From Halomonas smyrnensis AAD6 (GTDB lineage Bacteria > Pseudomonadota > Gammaproteobacteria > Pseudomonadales > Halomonadaceae), in the NCBI RefSeq assembly GCF_000265245.1, contig NZ_AJKS02000007.1, positions 5,998 to 69,997 on the forward strand: DNA of 64,000 nt, read 5' to 3'. The translations under genes and the position numbers were made by a program. Each line of letters begins with the position of its first letter. The first letter of the stretch is position 1. A model generated the notes under the pieces. The model made no database searches, was not told the DNA's origin, and was given only the letters and a program-made list of their open reading frames with translations. Shown here piece by piece: positions 9,279 through 18,512 of the stretch.

Positions 9279-9286
9279 CGAGAGGC

Positions 9287-10303
9287 TTACTCCGCGGCGG
9301 CGCGGGCTTCAGCCAGCCATTCATCGAACTGTTCGCGGTGTGCCTCGACCCACTGCTCGGCATGGCCACGAATGTCTTCCTGACTACTCTCGCCCTGCTG
9401 CATCTTCAGGTTCTGGGCGCTCTCAGCATCGACGCTGATGGCCAGATGGGAGAGGAACTCACGGGCCACAGGGTTCTCTTCGGCGAAGTCGCGGTTGAGC
9501 ACGGCCTTGATCGTGTCGACGGCGAAACCGAGGTTCTTGCCGTTGTACTCGGTGTCGACGTCGTTGTTGCCGTCAGGGAGGTCGGTGTAGGGCACCTCCA
9601 GCCACACCACGTCCTCATCCGGCACCAGCTCCGCGGTGATCCACTGCGGTACCCAGGTGAAGTACAGGATCGGCTCCCCCTGCTCGTAGCGGGTGATGGT
9701 GTCGGCCATCAGCGCGAAGTAGGAACCGCGGTTCTGGGCCACGGTGTCCATCAAGTCGTAGGCGGCGAGATGGTGATCGACGGTAACCTCGCAGCCCCAG
9801 CCGGGGTTACACCCGGTAAGGTCGGCCTTGCCATCATCGTTGGTATCGAACAACGCAGCGATCTGGGGGTCGCGCAGGTCGTCCATCGATTCGATCTCGT
9901 ATTCCTCGGCCGTCTTCTTGTCGATCAGGTAGCCCTGGATGACGCCGTCCATGACGTCGCCGGCCTTGACCATGGAGTCGTCGCCGCCGGCACGCTGGTA
10001 GAAGCTATCGTGCAGCTTGTCCCAGAGGTGAACGGTGAAGTCAGCGTCGCCGTAGGACAGCGCCATCATCATGGTCGGATAGTCGGTTTCCTTGGGCTGC
10101 TCTACCTCGTAGCCCAGCTCCTCCAGGCCGATGATCGCTACCTGCCCACGAAAGTGCTCCTCGGTGATGGTCGGGAAGATCGGCGTGACCGTGACGCCCT
10201 CGCCGGGCTGCTCAGCGGCGAAGACGCCAGCGGGGGGCAGCATGCCGAGGACGGAGACGGCCAGAGGGTAACCCCAACGGGACTTACGTTGCTGTGACAT
10301 CAT
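9287..10303 (-). CDS. proX: Glycine betaine/proline betaine ABC transporter substrate-binding protein
   Basis: 338 residues from the ATG at 10303 (AGGA eight bases upstream). A basic start and hydrophobic stretch ending in GVFAAEQ form a Sec signal peptide, so the mature protein is periplasmic. The OpuAC-type binding domain includes the aromatic-rich stretches TVHLWDKLHDSFYQ and ILYFTWVPQWITAEL, which supply tryptophans for a quaternary ammonium cage. A CNPGWGC element could form a disulfide. It is the third gene of the proV-proW-proX series. Affinity for a catabolic betaine rather than an osmolyte is inferred from the neighbours only. Confidence 0.88.
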   Translation of the reverse strand: MMSQQRKSRWGYPLAVSVLGMLPPAGVFAAEQPGEGVTVTPIFPTITEEHFRGQVAIIGLEELGYEVEQPKETDYPTMMMALSYGDADFTVHLWDKLHDSFYQRAGGDDSMVKAGDVMDGVIQGYLIDKKTAEEYEIESMDDLRDPQIAALFDTNDDGKADLTGCNPGWGCEVTVDHHLAAYDLMDTVAQNRGSYFALMADTITRYEQGEPILYFTWVPQWITAELVPDEDVVWLEVPYTDLPDGNNDVDTEYNGKNLGFAVDTIKAVLNRDFAEENPVAREFLSHLAISVDAESAQNLKMQQGESSQEDIRGHAEQWVEAHREQFDEWLAEARAAAE

Positions 10304-10382
10304 GATGCTGTTCCTGTTGTTGTCATGCATGGAGTGTCATGCGGGTCGTGAGCGCATGCCGCGCGGGCGACATGCACGGCGG

Positions 10383-11342
10383 TCAACTCTGCTGCTCGGC
10401 CTGCGGCTTGACCTTGCCGATACCGAACAGACTCAGGAAAAGGCCCAGCGGACCCTTCTGGAACCAGCGGCGATGGTCGCCGGCCACGGCGCTGCGCTCG
10501 CCCATCGCCTGGGTCAGGCGGTCAAGGAAGATGGCCAACAGCACCAGGCCCAGGCCGCCCACGGTGGCCAGCCCCATGTCGAGGCGACCGATGCCGCGCA
10601 GCACCATCTGGCCCAGGCCGCCGACGGAGATCATCGAGGCGATCACCACCATCGACAGCGACAGCATCAGCGTCTGGTTGAGGCCGGCCATGATGGTCGG
10701 GGTCGCCAGCGGCAGCTGCACACGGCGCAGCATCTGCCCCGGAGTGCAGCCGAAGGCGCGCGCAGCCTCGATCTTGTCGGCCGGCACCTGGCGGATGCCG
10801 AGGTTGGTCAGGCGCACCAGCGGCGGCAGCGCGAAGACGATGGTGACCAGAACCCCGGGCACGTTGCCGATGCCGAACAGCATCACCACGGGCACCAGGT
10901 AGACGAAGGCCGGCAGCGTCTGCATGGCGTCGAGCACCGGGCGCACCGCCTTCTCGAGCTTGTCGTGCCGGGCGCACAGGATGCCCAGCGGCACGCCGAA
11001 CAGGCCACAGAAGAAGACCGCGGTCAGCACCAGCGACAGCGTGGTCATGGACTCGGACCAGACGCCGATCAGCCCCAGCAGGATCAGCGTGAAGGCGCAG
11101 AAGATGCCCATGCGCCGCCCCGCGACCTGCCAGCCCAGCAGGGAGCCGAGCAGGATGCCGATGGTTGGCGGCACCGACTGGAGAAGCCCCTCGATGCCGT
11201 TGAGTACCTGATCGATGGGCCAGCGTACGGCGCGGAACACCCCGCGAAAGTTGTCGACGAGATACTGCAGGCTGGCCTCCACCCAGTCGCCGAGCGGGAT
11301 ATGGAGGACCTGAAAGGGGTCGAGAATCGTCAGTTCGGACAT
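10383..11342 (-). CDS. proW: Glycine betaine/proline ABC transporter permease
   Basis: 319 residues with about six or seven membrane segments. The inner-membrane ABC coupling segment is visible as PLVRLTNLGIRQVPADKIEAARAFG, followed by the LPLATPTIMAGLNQTLMLSLSMVVIAS loop typical of ProW/OpuAB. It forms the transmembrane channel with ProV and ProX. The gene lies 80 bases downstream of proV and 79 upstream of proX on the minus strand. The N-terminal extension before the first membrane segment (MSELTILDPFQVLHIPLGDW) is usual for this family. Confidence 0.88.
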   Translation of the reverse strand: MSELTILDPFQVLHIPLGDWVEASLQYLVDNFRGVFRAVRWPIDQVLNGIEGLLQSVPPTIGILLGSLLGWQVAGRRMGIFCAFTLILLGLIGVWSESMTTLSLVLTAVFFCGLFGVPLGILCARHDKLEKAVRPVLDAMQTLPAFVYLVPVVMLFGIGNVPGVLVTIVFALPPLVRLTNLGIRQVPADKIEAARAFGCTPGQMLRRVQLPLATPTIMAGLNQTLMLSLSMVVIASMISVGGLGQMVLRGIGRLDMGLATVGGLGLVLLAIFLDRLTQAMGERSAVAGDHRRWFQKGPLGLFLSLFGIGKVKPQAEQQS

Positions 11343-11422
11343 GCGGCCTACTTACCCTCTTGTCGTGTTCTTGCTTGTCGTTGTTGTGTCGGTCCGCTCG
11401 GTACCGTGGCGGACACACCGCC

Positions 11423-12583
11423 TCAGTGGTGGCTGAGCGACTTGAGGATCGCGTCCTTGCTGAGCGTGCCGTGCAGGACGCCGTCCTGGGTCAGGACGGG
11501 CAAGGGATAGGGCACGGAGGCGGCGATATCCAGGACCTCGTGCAGGGGGGTATCGAAGGTGATGGTGCGCAGCTGATCGGGCGCCAAGGTCCTGGGCGAC
11601 GCGCCCTCCCCGTTCACGGTGCTGTCGATCAGGCCGACGAAGCGATGGTCGCCATCCGTCACGAAGGCATAGGGCGCGGGCAAAGAGGCCTCATCCGAAG
11701 ATGGCTCGCGGACAACGACCTCGGACTCGAAGCGCGCCACGTCGCCGGCTCGCAGCACCTTGGAGGAATCTACGCCCTTGAAGAAGGCTTCGACGTACTC
11801 CGAGGCGGGATTGTTGAGAATCTCCTGGGGCGTGCCGACCTGCACCACGCGGCCACCTTCCATGATGGCGATGCGGTGGCCGATGCGGATCGCCTCGTCG
11901 AGGTCGTGGGAAATGAAGATGATAGTACGCTGCTGTTCGGCCTGGAGGCGGATCAGCTCGTCCTGCATCTCGGTGCGGATCAGCGGGTCGAGGGCCGAGA
12001 AGGCCTCGTCCATCAGCAGGATGCTGGGGTCGTTGGTGAGCGCCCGGGCCAGGCCAACGCGCTGCTGCATGCCGCCGGAGAGCTGGTGGGGGAAGCTGTA
12101 TTCGTGGCCCTTGAGGCCGACCTGCTCCAGAGCCTCGCGGGCGCGACGGTTGCGCTCCTGCTCGCCGAGGTCGGAGACAGCGAGACCGAAGGCGGCATTG
12201 TCGAGTACTGTGAGATGCGGCATCAAAGCGAAGGACTGGAACACCATGCTCATGTCCCTGCGCCGCACGCCGAGCAGCTCCTTGTCGGTCAGCCCGGTGA
12301 TCTCGCTGCCGTTGAGAAATATCTTGCCGGAAGTCGGTTCAATCAGACGGTTGAACAGGCGCACCATGGTCGACTTTCCGGACCCCGACAGCCCCATGAT
12401 CACGAAGATTTCGCCCTTCTTCACCGAGAAGCTGGCATCGAAGACGCCGACGACCTGACCTGTCTCCTGAAACACATCGTCCTTGTTCTTTCCCGCCTCG
12501 AGCATATTCATGGCTTCGTCTGGACGAGGTCCAAAAACCTTGTAGATATGCTCTACCGATAGAATTTCTTCTCCCGAATCCAT
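11423..12583 (-). CDS. proV: Glycine betaine/proline ABC transporter ATP-binding protein
   Basis: 386 residues. Walker A is GLSGSGKST near residues 64-72, the ABC signature is LSGGMQQRVGLARAL and Walker B is ILLMDEAFSALDP. A C-terminal extension of about 110 residues corresponds to the CBS domain region of ProV/OpuAA, which in relatives senses ionic strength; it is more divergent than the ATPase core. The ATG is preceded by AGAGGTG. It is the first gene of the leftward proVWX series. The Rieske gene upstream ends in its own terminator, so proV must have a promoter in 12584-12748. Confidence 0.9.
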   Translation of the reverse strand: MDSGEEILSVEHIYKVFGPRPDEAMNMLEAGKNKDDVFQETGQVVGVFDASFSVKKGEIFVIMGLSGSGKSTMVRLFNRLIEPTSGKIFLNGSEITGLTDKELLGVRRRDMSMVFQSFALMPHLTVLDNAAFGLAVSDLGEQERNRRAREALEQVGLKGHEYSFPHQLSGGMQQRVGLARALTNDPSILLMDEAFSALDPLIRTEMQDELIRLQAEQQRTIIFISHDLDEAIRIGHRIAIMEGGRVVQVGTPQEILNNPASEYVEAFFKGVDSSKVLRAGDVARFESEVVVREPSSDEASLPAPYAFVTDGDHRFVGLIDSTVNGEGASPRTLAPDQLRTITFDTPLHEVLDIAASVPYPLPVLTQDGVLHGTLSKDAILKSLSHH

Positions 12584-12748
12584 CTTTCACCTCTCATTAT
12601 CATTGGATTTATTGTTTCGCAGAAAGGGCAAACATTGGTCTTTCTCAACGCTACCCCCAATCCAAACATCGCGTCTAACGACCTTTAATGCGCCCAATAG
12701 ATAACTTTTCATCATGCCTCCCTCACCAGAGGCTCGGGCTATAGACAT

Positions 12749-12787
12749 AAAAAAGCCCCCTCACCCGAAGACGGGAATGGAGGGGGC
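12749..12787 (-). terminator. Rho-independent terminator of the Rieske oxygenase gene
   Basis: On the minus strand, arms GCCCCCT and AGGGGGC are followed by six T residues. It sits about 90 bases past the oxygenase stop and separates that gene from proV. Confidence 0.85.
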
Positions 12788-12875
12788 AAGATGATGACAA
12801 CTGAGGAAGCGACAGGATGGACCGACGAACAGTACTATCCCGATTTAAGCGATTGCCATCATTGTTGCAGGAAAC

Positions 12876-14126
12876 TCATGAATTCAGCTTTTTTTTCATC
12901 GTTTCGCAGTACCAGTCATCGAACTGGCAGACACCATTCTCGGCCAGATCGGAATACGGGCCCGGCTCGTAGGCTGGTGAGATCACGCCCGCCTGAGTCG
13001 CCTCGACGAGCTGGCGATCCTGATCATTGGTCGCTAGCCAGACACGAGTCAGGTGATCGAGATCATAGTCGATGCCCTCCTGGGCATCCTTCGGCACCAG
13101 CCACTTGGTGGTGACAAGTGTCTCGTGCGGGCCAAGCGGCAAGATTCGGAAGCTCAGGGCATGGTCACCAAGAAAATGATTCCAGGTGTTGGGATAGTGG
13201 AAATAGAGCAACGCGCCAATATCTTCCACACCACTTTCATCCAGGCGGCGAGACACGGCGGGCTTACCGTCCATCGTGTAGCTGACGGCCTTCGATGACA
13301 GCGGTATGCGCGTCATGCGGTACTGACCGGACTCTTCATCCATCGCCATACGGCTGGGCAGCCCTGCCGCTTCACAGCGATCCCAGAACGCTTCTAGCTC
13401 AGGGTCACCGGCATCGGCCACGCCTGCCACCGACAGGTTTTCGACGAAAGAATTCATCAGCTCGGGATGCGAGCCGTCACAGTGATAACACTCGCGGTTG
13501 TTCTCGAAGACCAGCTTCCAGTTACCCTTCTCCACCAGGTTGGACTCATAAGCCACCTTGCAGTTTTCCAGTCCATGGGGGGCGATGAACGGCGTGACGG
13601 CCTGACGAAACGGTTCGAAATCGGGCGCCGTCTCGGCCACGCAGACGAAGACATAGCTCTCGACCACCTCGCAGTGGGCGGGCTTCAGGCCATGGTTGCT
13701 GGTATCGAAATCGCTGCCCATATTGCCGGCAAACAGCAGCTTGCCGTCCAGGTCGAAGGTCCACTTGTGGTAGGGACACACCAGCTTGGCCGCCTTGCCG
13801 CTAGCCGCCTGGCAGACTTTCGACCCACGGTGACGACAGGCATTGTGGAAGGCGCGAAGCTCGCCGTCCGCCCCTCGAACCACGACGATGGGATAGTCAC
13901 CGATCTGCAAGGTGAGATACTGCCCCGCTTTCTCCAGCTCAAACGTGTGTCCGGCAAAGATCCACTCCTTGTGCCACAACTGGACCAAGTCATCGCGATA
14001 CACGCTGACATCCGAGTACAGCTCACGAGGGAGCGCGTGACGGGGCTTGCGTTGCTGGACAACGTCCAGGGTCTTGATTTCGTTAGTCACTGTATCGACT
14101 CCTGCTTGTCTCGAATGCTCTGCCAT
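12876..14126 (-). CDS. Rieske non-heme iron oxygenase alpha subunit, betaine demethylase type (GbcA/HpbB-like)
   Basis: 416 residues from the ATG at 14126, preceded by AGGGAG; longer in-frame starts lack support. The N-terminal Rieske centre has ligands C97, H99, C117 and H120 (CRH and CPYH). The catalytic domain carries NNRECYHCDGSHPEL, giving iron histidines near 215 and 220, as in glycine betaine monooxygenase. It should hydroxylate an N-methyl group of a quaternary amine, releasing formaldehyde, with electrons from the reductase at 76-1188. The two partners are about 11.7 kb apart, not adjacent. It is divergent from a LysR regulator (169 bases between starts) and ends at its own terminator. 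Glycine betaine, proline betaine or hydroxyproline betaine are all possible; the DapA-like and oxidase genes favour a proline-type betaine. Confidence 0.85.
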   Translation of the reverse strand: MAEHSRQAGVDTVTNEIKTLDVVQQRKPRHALPRELYSDVSVYRDDLVQLWHKEWIFAGHTFELEKAGQYLTLQIGDYPIVVVRGADGELRAFHNACRHRGSKVCQAASGKAAKLVCPYHKWTFDLDGKLLFAGNMGSDFDTSNHGLKPAHCEVVESYVFVCVAETAPDFEPFRQAVTPFIAPHGLENCKVAYESNLVEKGNWKLVFENNRECYHCDGSHPELMNSFVENLSVAGVADAGDPELEAFWDRCEAAGLPSRMAMDEESGQYRMTRIPLSSKAVSYTMDGKPAVSRRLDESGVEDIGALLYFHYPNTWNHFLGDHALSFRILPLGPHETLVTTKWLVPKDAQEGIDYDLDHLTRVWLATNDQDRQLVEATQAGVISPAYEPGPYSDLAENGVCQFDDWYCETMKKKLNS

Positions 14127-14295
14127 GGGCTCCCTAACGGTCACGAATAGCGGGGGCATCGCCTGTCGCCTGCAGAAACTTTCGAGTAGCCTTGGTAAAG
14201 CGGTTGGCCGTCTTGTTTGTTGGTTCACCGAGTCTAGGTATCTCGTCACCTGGACAAAATTAACTTTTTATTCCGAATGTTGATGACCTCCCGTT

Positions 14296-15258
14296 ATGAC
14301 CCAGCACACCGATCCTGACCAAACCCTCATCAAGATGCCCTCGCTTCGAGCCGTCAAGGCCTTCGTCGCGGCTGCCCGCTATCAGAACTTCACCCGCGCG
14401 GCCGAGGCCCTGTGCGTCACCCAGGCCGCCATCAGCCGACAGGTCAGGGAGCTAGAGAGCTATCTGGGAACGCCGCTCTTCCGGCGGGCGGGTCGTTCCG
14501 TGGAACTGACCACCGCCGGTTCAATATTCTTCGATGCCGCCCAACTGTCGTTCATCAATATTGCCCAGGCGGCGGGCCGCATCCGGCAGGCCCCTCGTAC
14601 GAGTGCCAGAAGCTCTTTGACGCTTTGCTGCTCCCCCGCTTTTTCGGCGCAATGGATGTCGCATCGCTTGCCCGAATTCTTCAGCGCCCATCCGGACATA
14701 GACCTCAATCTGGTGACGACCCAGAACTTCCTGTCGCTGGAGCCCGGCGTGGATCCCGATATTTTCATTACCAAGATGTCTCGGGTCCGTGATGGCTACC
14801 GCAGCTTGCCGCTGTTCCATGACGTCATCTATCCGGTGTGCACACCAGCCTTTCTCGAGACACATCCCGAGATCGGCACCATGGAGGGGCTTCGCGATGG
14901 CCCGCTGCTCAATCTCAGCCCCTATGGCCGCTCCCAGGTGGCCGAACACGTCGACTGGGGTGTCTGGCTTGCCATCCACAACTCGGATATCGAGGATCGG
15001 CCCTACGACGGCCCTCACTACTTCAATGCCAACGACTACAACCTGCTGATTCAGATGGTGCTTAATGGCCAGGGTGTGGTGCTGGGCTGGGACCATTTGG
15101 TGCGACCGCTCGTCGAACAGGGGCGACTCGTTCGCCCCGTCGAACAAGAGGTAGTGCTGGAAGAGACCCGTCACTATCTGGCTCTGCGTGAAGACAAGGC
15201 CGATGACGAGGCACTGAGCCGCTTCCAGGACTGGTTCCTGGCTCAAGCAAGAGCGTGA
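14296..15258 (+). CDS. LysR-family transcriptional regulator, GcvA-like
   Basis: 320 residues. An N-terminal winged helix-turn-helix (RAVKAFVAAARYQNFTRAAEAL, then QAAISRQVRELES) is followed by a periplasmic-binding-like effector domain. The arrangement resembles GcvA-type regulators often found next to Rieske betaine demethylases. It is transcribed divergently from the oxygenase gene, so it most likely controls it from the 169-base shared region and may also control the leftward operon. The effector is probably the imported betaine or an early product (inference). Confidence 0.88.
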   Translation: MTQHTDPDQTLIKMPSLRAVKAFVAAARYQNFTRAAEALCVTQAAISRQVRELESYLGTPLFRRAGRSVELTTAGSIFFDAAQLSFINIAQAAGRIRQAPRTSARSSLTLCCSPAFSAQWMSHRLPEFFSAHPDIDLNLVTTQNFLSLEPGVDPDIFITKMSRVRDGYRSLPLFHDVIYPVCTPAFLETHPEIGTMEGLRDGPLLNLSPYGRSQVAEHVDWGVWLAIHNSDIEDRPYDGPHYFNANDYNLLIQMVLNGQGVVLGWDHLVRPLVEQGRLVRPVEQEVVLEETRHYLALREDKADDEALSRFQDWFLAQARA

Positions 15259-15300
15259 CGCACCACCCCACGGCCGACGTGACCAACGTAGGCGAAGTCG

Positions 15301-15402
15301 AGGCGCCGGAGCCTTGCGCCGCAATGCGCTCGGCGTCAGCCCGCGCCAGACGCGGAAGTGACAGCTGAACAGGGCACCATCGGCGCAGCCGCGTCCACGC
15401 TC
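15301..15402 (-). pseudogene. Possible remnant of an AraC-family regulator C-terminus
   Basis: Read on the minus strand, this stretch gives CADGALFSCHFRVWRGLTPSALRR. It resembles the second helix-turn-helix of AraC proteins, where a phenylalanine, arginine and a GxTPSxxRR ending are typical. No matching upstream half is present: the sequence before it lies in the mdaB leader region and the frame is open only briefly. It is best read as a decayed gene end, but it is short and could be chance. Confidence 0.4.
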
Positions 15403-15545
15403 GCCTCCTCGGGGCCATTCGATGCAGGGAGTCGCGTCATTTTTGCACCAGGTGCAAAGATATTTTGCATGTGATGATGATTGAAGCGCTCAGTCACGAT
15501 CCTCACCCTTGGGCGTACGACTGATTAGGAGATTAACGAAAGCCC

Positions 15546-16139
15546 ATGAACATCCTGCTGCTCAACGGTGCCAAGGCCTATGCCCACTCCGGCGGCCGCT
15601 ACAACGACACCCTGCACGAGACCGCCCGCGGCACCCTGGCCGAACAGGGCCACGCCCTGCAGGAGACACGCATCGACGATGGCTACTCGGCAGACGCCGA
15701 GGTCGACAAGTGGCTGTGGGCCGACGTCATCATCCTGCAGATGCCGGGCTGGTGGATGGGCACTCCCTGGACGGTGAAGCGCTATCTCGATGAAGTGCTG
15801 ACCACGGGCCATGGCAAGCTCTACGCCAGCGACGGCCGCTCGCGTCAGGACCCGACCCGACAGTACGGCAGCGGCGGCCTGCTGCAGGGCAAGCGCTACC
15901 TGCTGTCACTGACCTGGAACGCGCCGCAGGAAGCCTTCGACGCCCCCGGTGACTTCTTCGAGGGCCGCGGCGTCGACGCCGTCTACTTCCCGGTGCACAA
16001 GGCGCTGGAATTCCTCGGCATGAGCGCCCTGCCGACCTTCCTGGCCAACGACGTGATCAAGGCACCGGCCATCGATACCCACCGGGACGCGTACCAGGCT
16101 CACCTGATACACGTCCTCGACGAACGCCACAACGCCTGA
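15546..16139 (+). CDS. mdaB: NAD(P)H:quinone oxidoreductase, MdaB-type flavoprotein
   Basis: 197 residues, matching MdaB (about 193-200). The flavodoxin-like fold starts MNILLLNGAKAYAHSGGRYN and includes the flavin-contacting ILQMPGWWMGTPWTVKRYLDEV. The later FHEV-like segment of relatives corresponds to FPVHKALEFLGM. It reduces quinones by two electrons and so limits redox cycling. It is followed 20 bases later by a DkgB-like aldo/keto reductase, probably in the same transcript. The broken AraC-like end lies just upstream. Confidence 0.9.
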   Translation: MNILLLNGAKAYAHSGGRYNDTLHETARGTLAEQGHALQETRIDDGYSADAEVDKWLWADVIILQMPGWWMGTPWTVKRYLDEVLTTGHGKLYASDGRSRQDPTRQYGSGGLLQGKRYLLSLTWNAPQEAFDAPGDFFEGRGVDAVYFPVHKALEFLGMSALPTFLANDVIKAPAIDTHRDAYQAHLIHVLDERHNA

Positions 16140-16159
16140 ATCCGACCCAAGGAGCTCGC

Positions 16160-16969
16160 ATGACGACCCAAACGCTGCCTAATCCCGGCTTCGGCACCTT
16201 CCGCCTCGAGGGGGACACCCTCAAGCAGAGCATTCAGACCGCGCTCGAGCTCGGCTATCGCCATATCGACACCGCCCAGTTCTATGGCAACGAGGCCGAG
16301 GTCGGACAGGCCATCGCCGAGAGCGGCATCCCTCGCGAGGAGATCTTCCTGACCACCAAGGTCTGGTACGACCGTCTCGCCCCCGGCGACCTGGAAGCCA
16401 GCGTCGAGGAGAGCCTGAACAGGCTCGGCACCGACCACGTCGATCTGCTGCTGATCCACTGGCCTTCGCCCAACGACGAAGTACCCATGGCCGACTACCT
16501 GACGGCGCTCAAGGACGTGCAGCAGGCCGGCAAGACCCGTCATATCGGGGTCTCGAACTTCACTCGCGCCCAGCTCGACCGGGCCGTCGAGATTCTCGGC
16601 GAGGGCGCCCTTTCGACCAACCAGGTGGAAGTGCATCCCTTCCTGCAGAACCGCGCGCTGATCGAGCACTGCGAACGCCACGGCATCGCGGTAACCGCCT
16701 TCATGCCGCTGGCCGTCGGCAAGGTCATGGAAGACGAGACCCTGGTGCGCATCGCCGATGCCCATGACGCCAGCCCGGCGCAGGTCGCCCTGGCCTGGCT
16801 GAACCAGCAGGGCATCGTGACCATTCCGTCCTCCACCAAGGCGAAGAACATCCGCAGCAACCTGGTCGCCCTCGAGCTCACCCTGAGCGACGAGGAGATG
16901 CAGGCCATCGCCGCCCTCGACCGCGGCGCGCGCATCGCCAACCCGGACTTCGCCCCGGCCTGGGACTGA
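16160..16969 (+). CDS. dkgB: 2,5-diketo-D-gluconate reductase B-like aldo/keto reductase
   Basis: 269 residues. The aldo/keto reductase tetrad is complete: Asp and Tyr in DTAQFYGNE, Lys in TTKVW and His in LLIHWPSP. GVSNFTRAQL and the NADPH-site IPSSTKAKNI are also present. It reduces aldehydes and ketones, including methylglyoxal-type carbonyls, with NADPH. AAGGAG lies upstream of the ATG, and it is paired with mdaB. A perfect twelve-base GC hairpin follows the gene. Confidence 0.88.
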   Translation: MTTQTLPNPGFGTFRLEGDTLKQSIQTALELGYRHIDTAQFYGNEAEVGQAIAESGIPREEIFLTTKVWYDRLAPGDLEASVEESLNRLGTDHVDLLLIHWPSPNDEVPMADYLTALKDVQQAGKTRHIGVSNFTRAQLDRAVEILGEGALSTNQVEVHPFLQNRALIEHCERHGIAVTAFMPLAVGKVMEDETLVRIADAHDASPAQVALAWLNQQGIVTIPSSTKAKNIRSNLVALELTLSDEEMQAIAALDRGARIANPDFAPAWD

Positions 16970-17005
16970 GCCACGCCTGAACCGACGGTGACGGCGACAC
17001 GCTGA

Positions 17006-18025
<1,020 letters not shown>

Positions 18026-18034
18026 CGGGCATGC

Positions 18035-18064
18035 CCGCTCGCCGGGCCGCCGCTCGGCGAGCGG
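18035..18064 (+). terminator. Hairpin after the YdfG-like gene
   Basis: Ten-base arms CCGCTCGCCG and CGGCGAGCGG lie just past the stop codon. No T-run follows. Confidence 0.5.
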
Positions 18065-18145
18065 CTCCCGAACCGGTCCGGCGACAGTGAGCAAGCCGAG
18101 CGGACCGGGATAATGGAGGGAAAGAGAGAGGGGAAAATCGCACGC

Positions 18146-18184
18146 AAAAAAAAGCCGCCCGATGCATGGCATCGGGCGGCTTTT
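18146..18184. terminator. Bidirectional terminator between the YdfG-like gene and tRNA-Ala copy 1
   Basis: Perfect twelve-base arms GCCGCCCGATGC and GCATCGGGCGGC have loop ATG. Eight A residues stand on the left and four T residues on the right, so it can end the leftward tRNA transcript and the rightward dehydrogenase transcript. Confidence 0.88.
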
Positions 18185-18195
18185 CGAGATTCGTT

Positions 18196-18271
18196 TGGTG
18201 GAGCCTAGCGGGATCGAACCGCTGACCTCAACACTGCCAGTGTTGCGCTCTCCCAGCTGAGCTAAGGCCCC
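18196..18271 (-). tRNA. tRNA-Ala (anticodon GGC), copy 1
   Basis: 76 bases with encoded CCA. The cloverleaf reads from GGGGCCT on the minus strand, with D-arm GCTCAGCTGGGAGAGC, anticodon loop CTGGCAG on a CAACA/TGTTG stem, and T-arm GCGGTTCGATCCCGC. It is identical in the mature part to copy 2 as far as I can compare. Confidence 0.95.
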
Positions 18272-18310
18272 ACTGTTGCTCGCCGGTACTGCCTTGCGAG
18301 AACGAGGCGA

Positions 18311-18339
18311 ATACTACGGTGAAAAGTCTCAAGCGTCAA
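18311..18339 (-). promoter_or_regulatory. Sigma-70 promoter of tRNA-Ala copy 1
   Basis: On the minus strand, -35 TTGACG and -10 TAGTAT are spaced by 17 bases, about 40 bases upstream of the tRNA. The -10 and the sequence to the tRNA are shared with copy 2. Confidence 0.7.
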
Positions 18340-18512
18340 GCCTTGAATCATCTTTTCCACATCGCACCGAGCCCGGCCACGGCCGCAAGCAGGCCCGCAC
18401 GACGGTCATGAAGCGATGATGTCGTGCGAGCGATGCCTCGCCGCCAGCGTTTTGCCGTTTAGCGACTCCGGGCACCTTGCCCTCTCAGGGAGGGCAAACG
18501 AGGGCCGGGGCC

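Larger units (their letters stand above)
18146..18318. repeat. Direct repeat copy 1: terminator, tRNA-Ala(GGC) and promoter -10 region
   Basis: This stretch is repeated nearly unchanged at 22835-23005. The two copies share the terminator hairpin, the whole tRNA gene and about 45 bases upstream of it through the -10 box. They differ at a few positions, for example in the terminator loop and at two or three sites of the leader. Together they flank putA. Confidence 0.85.
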
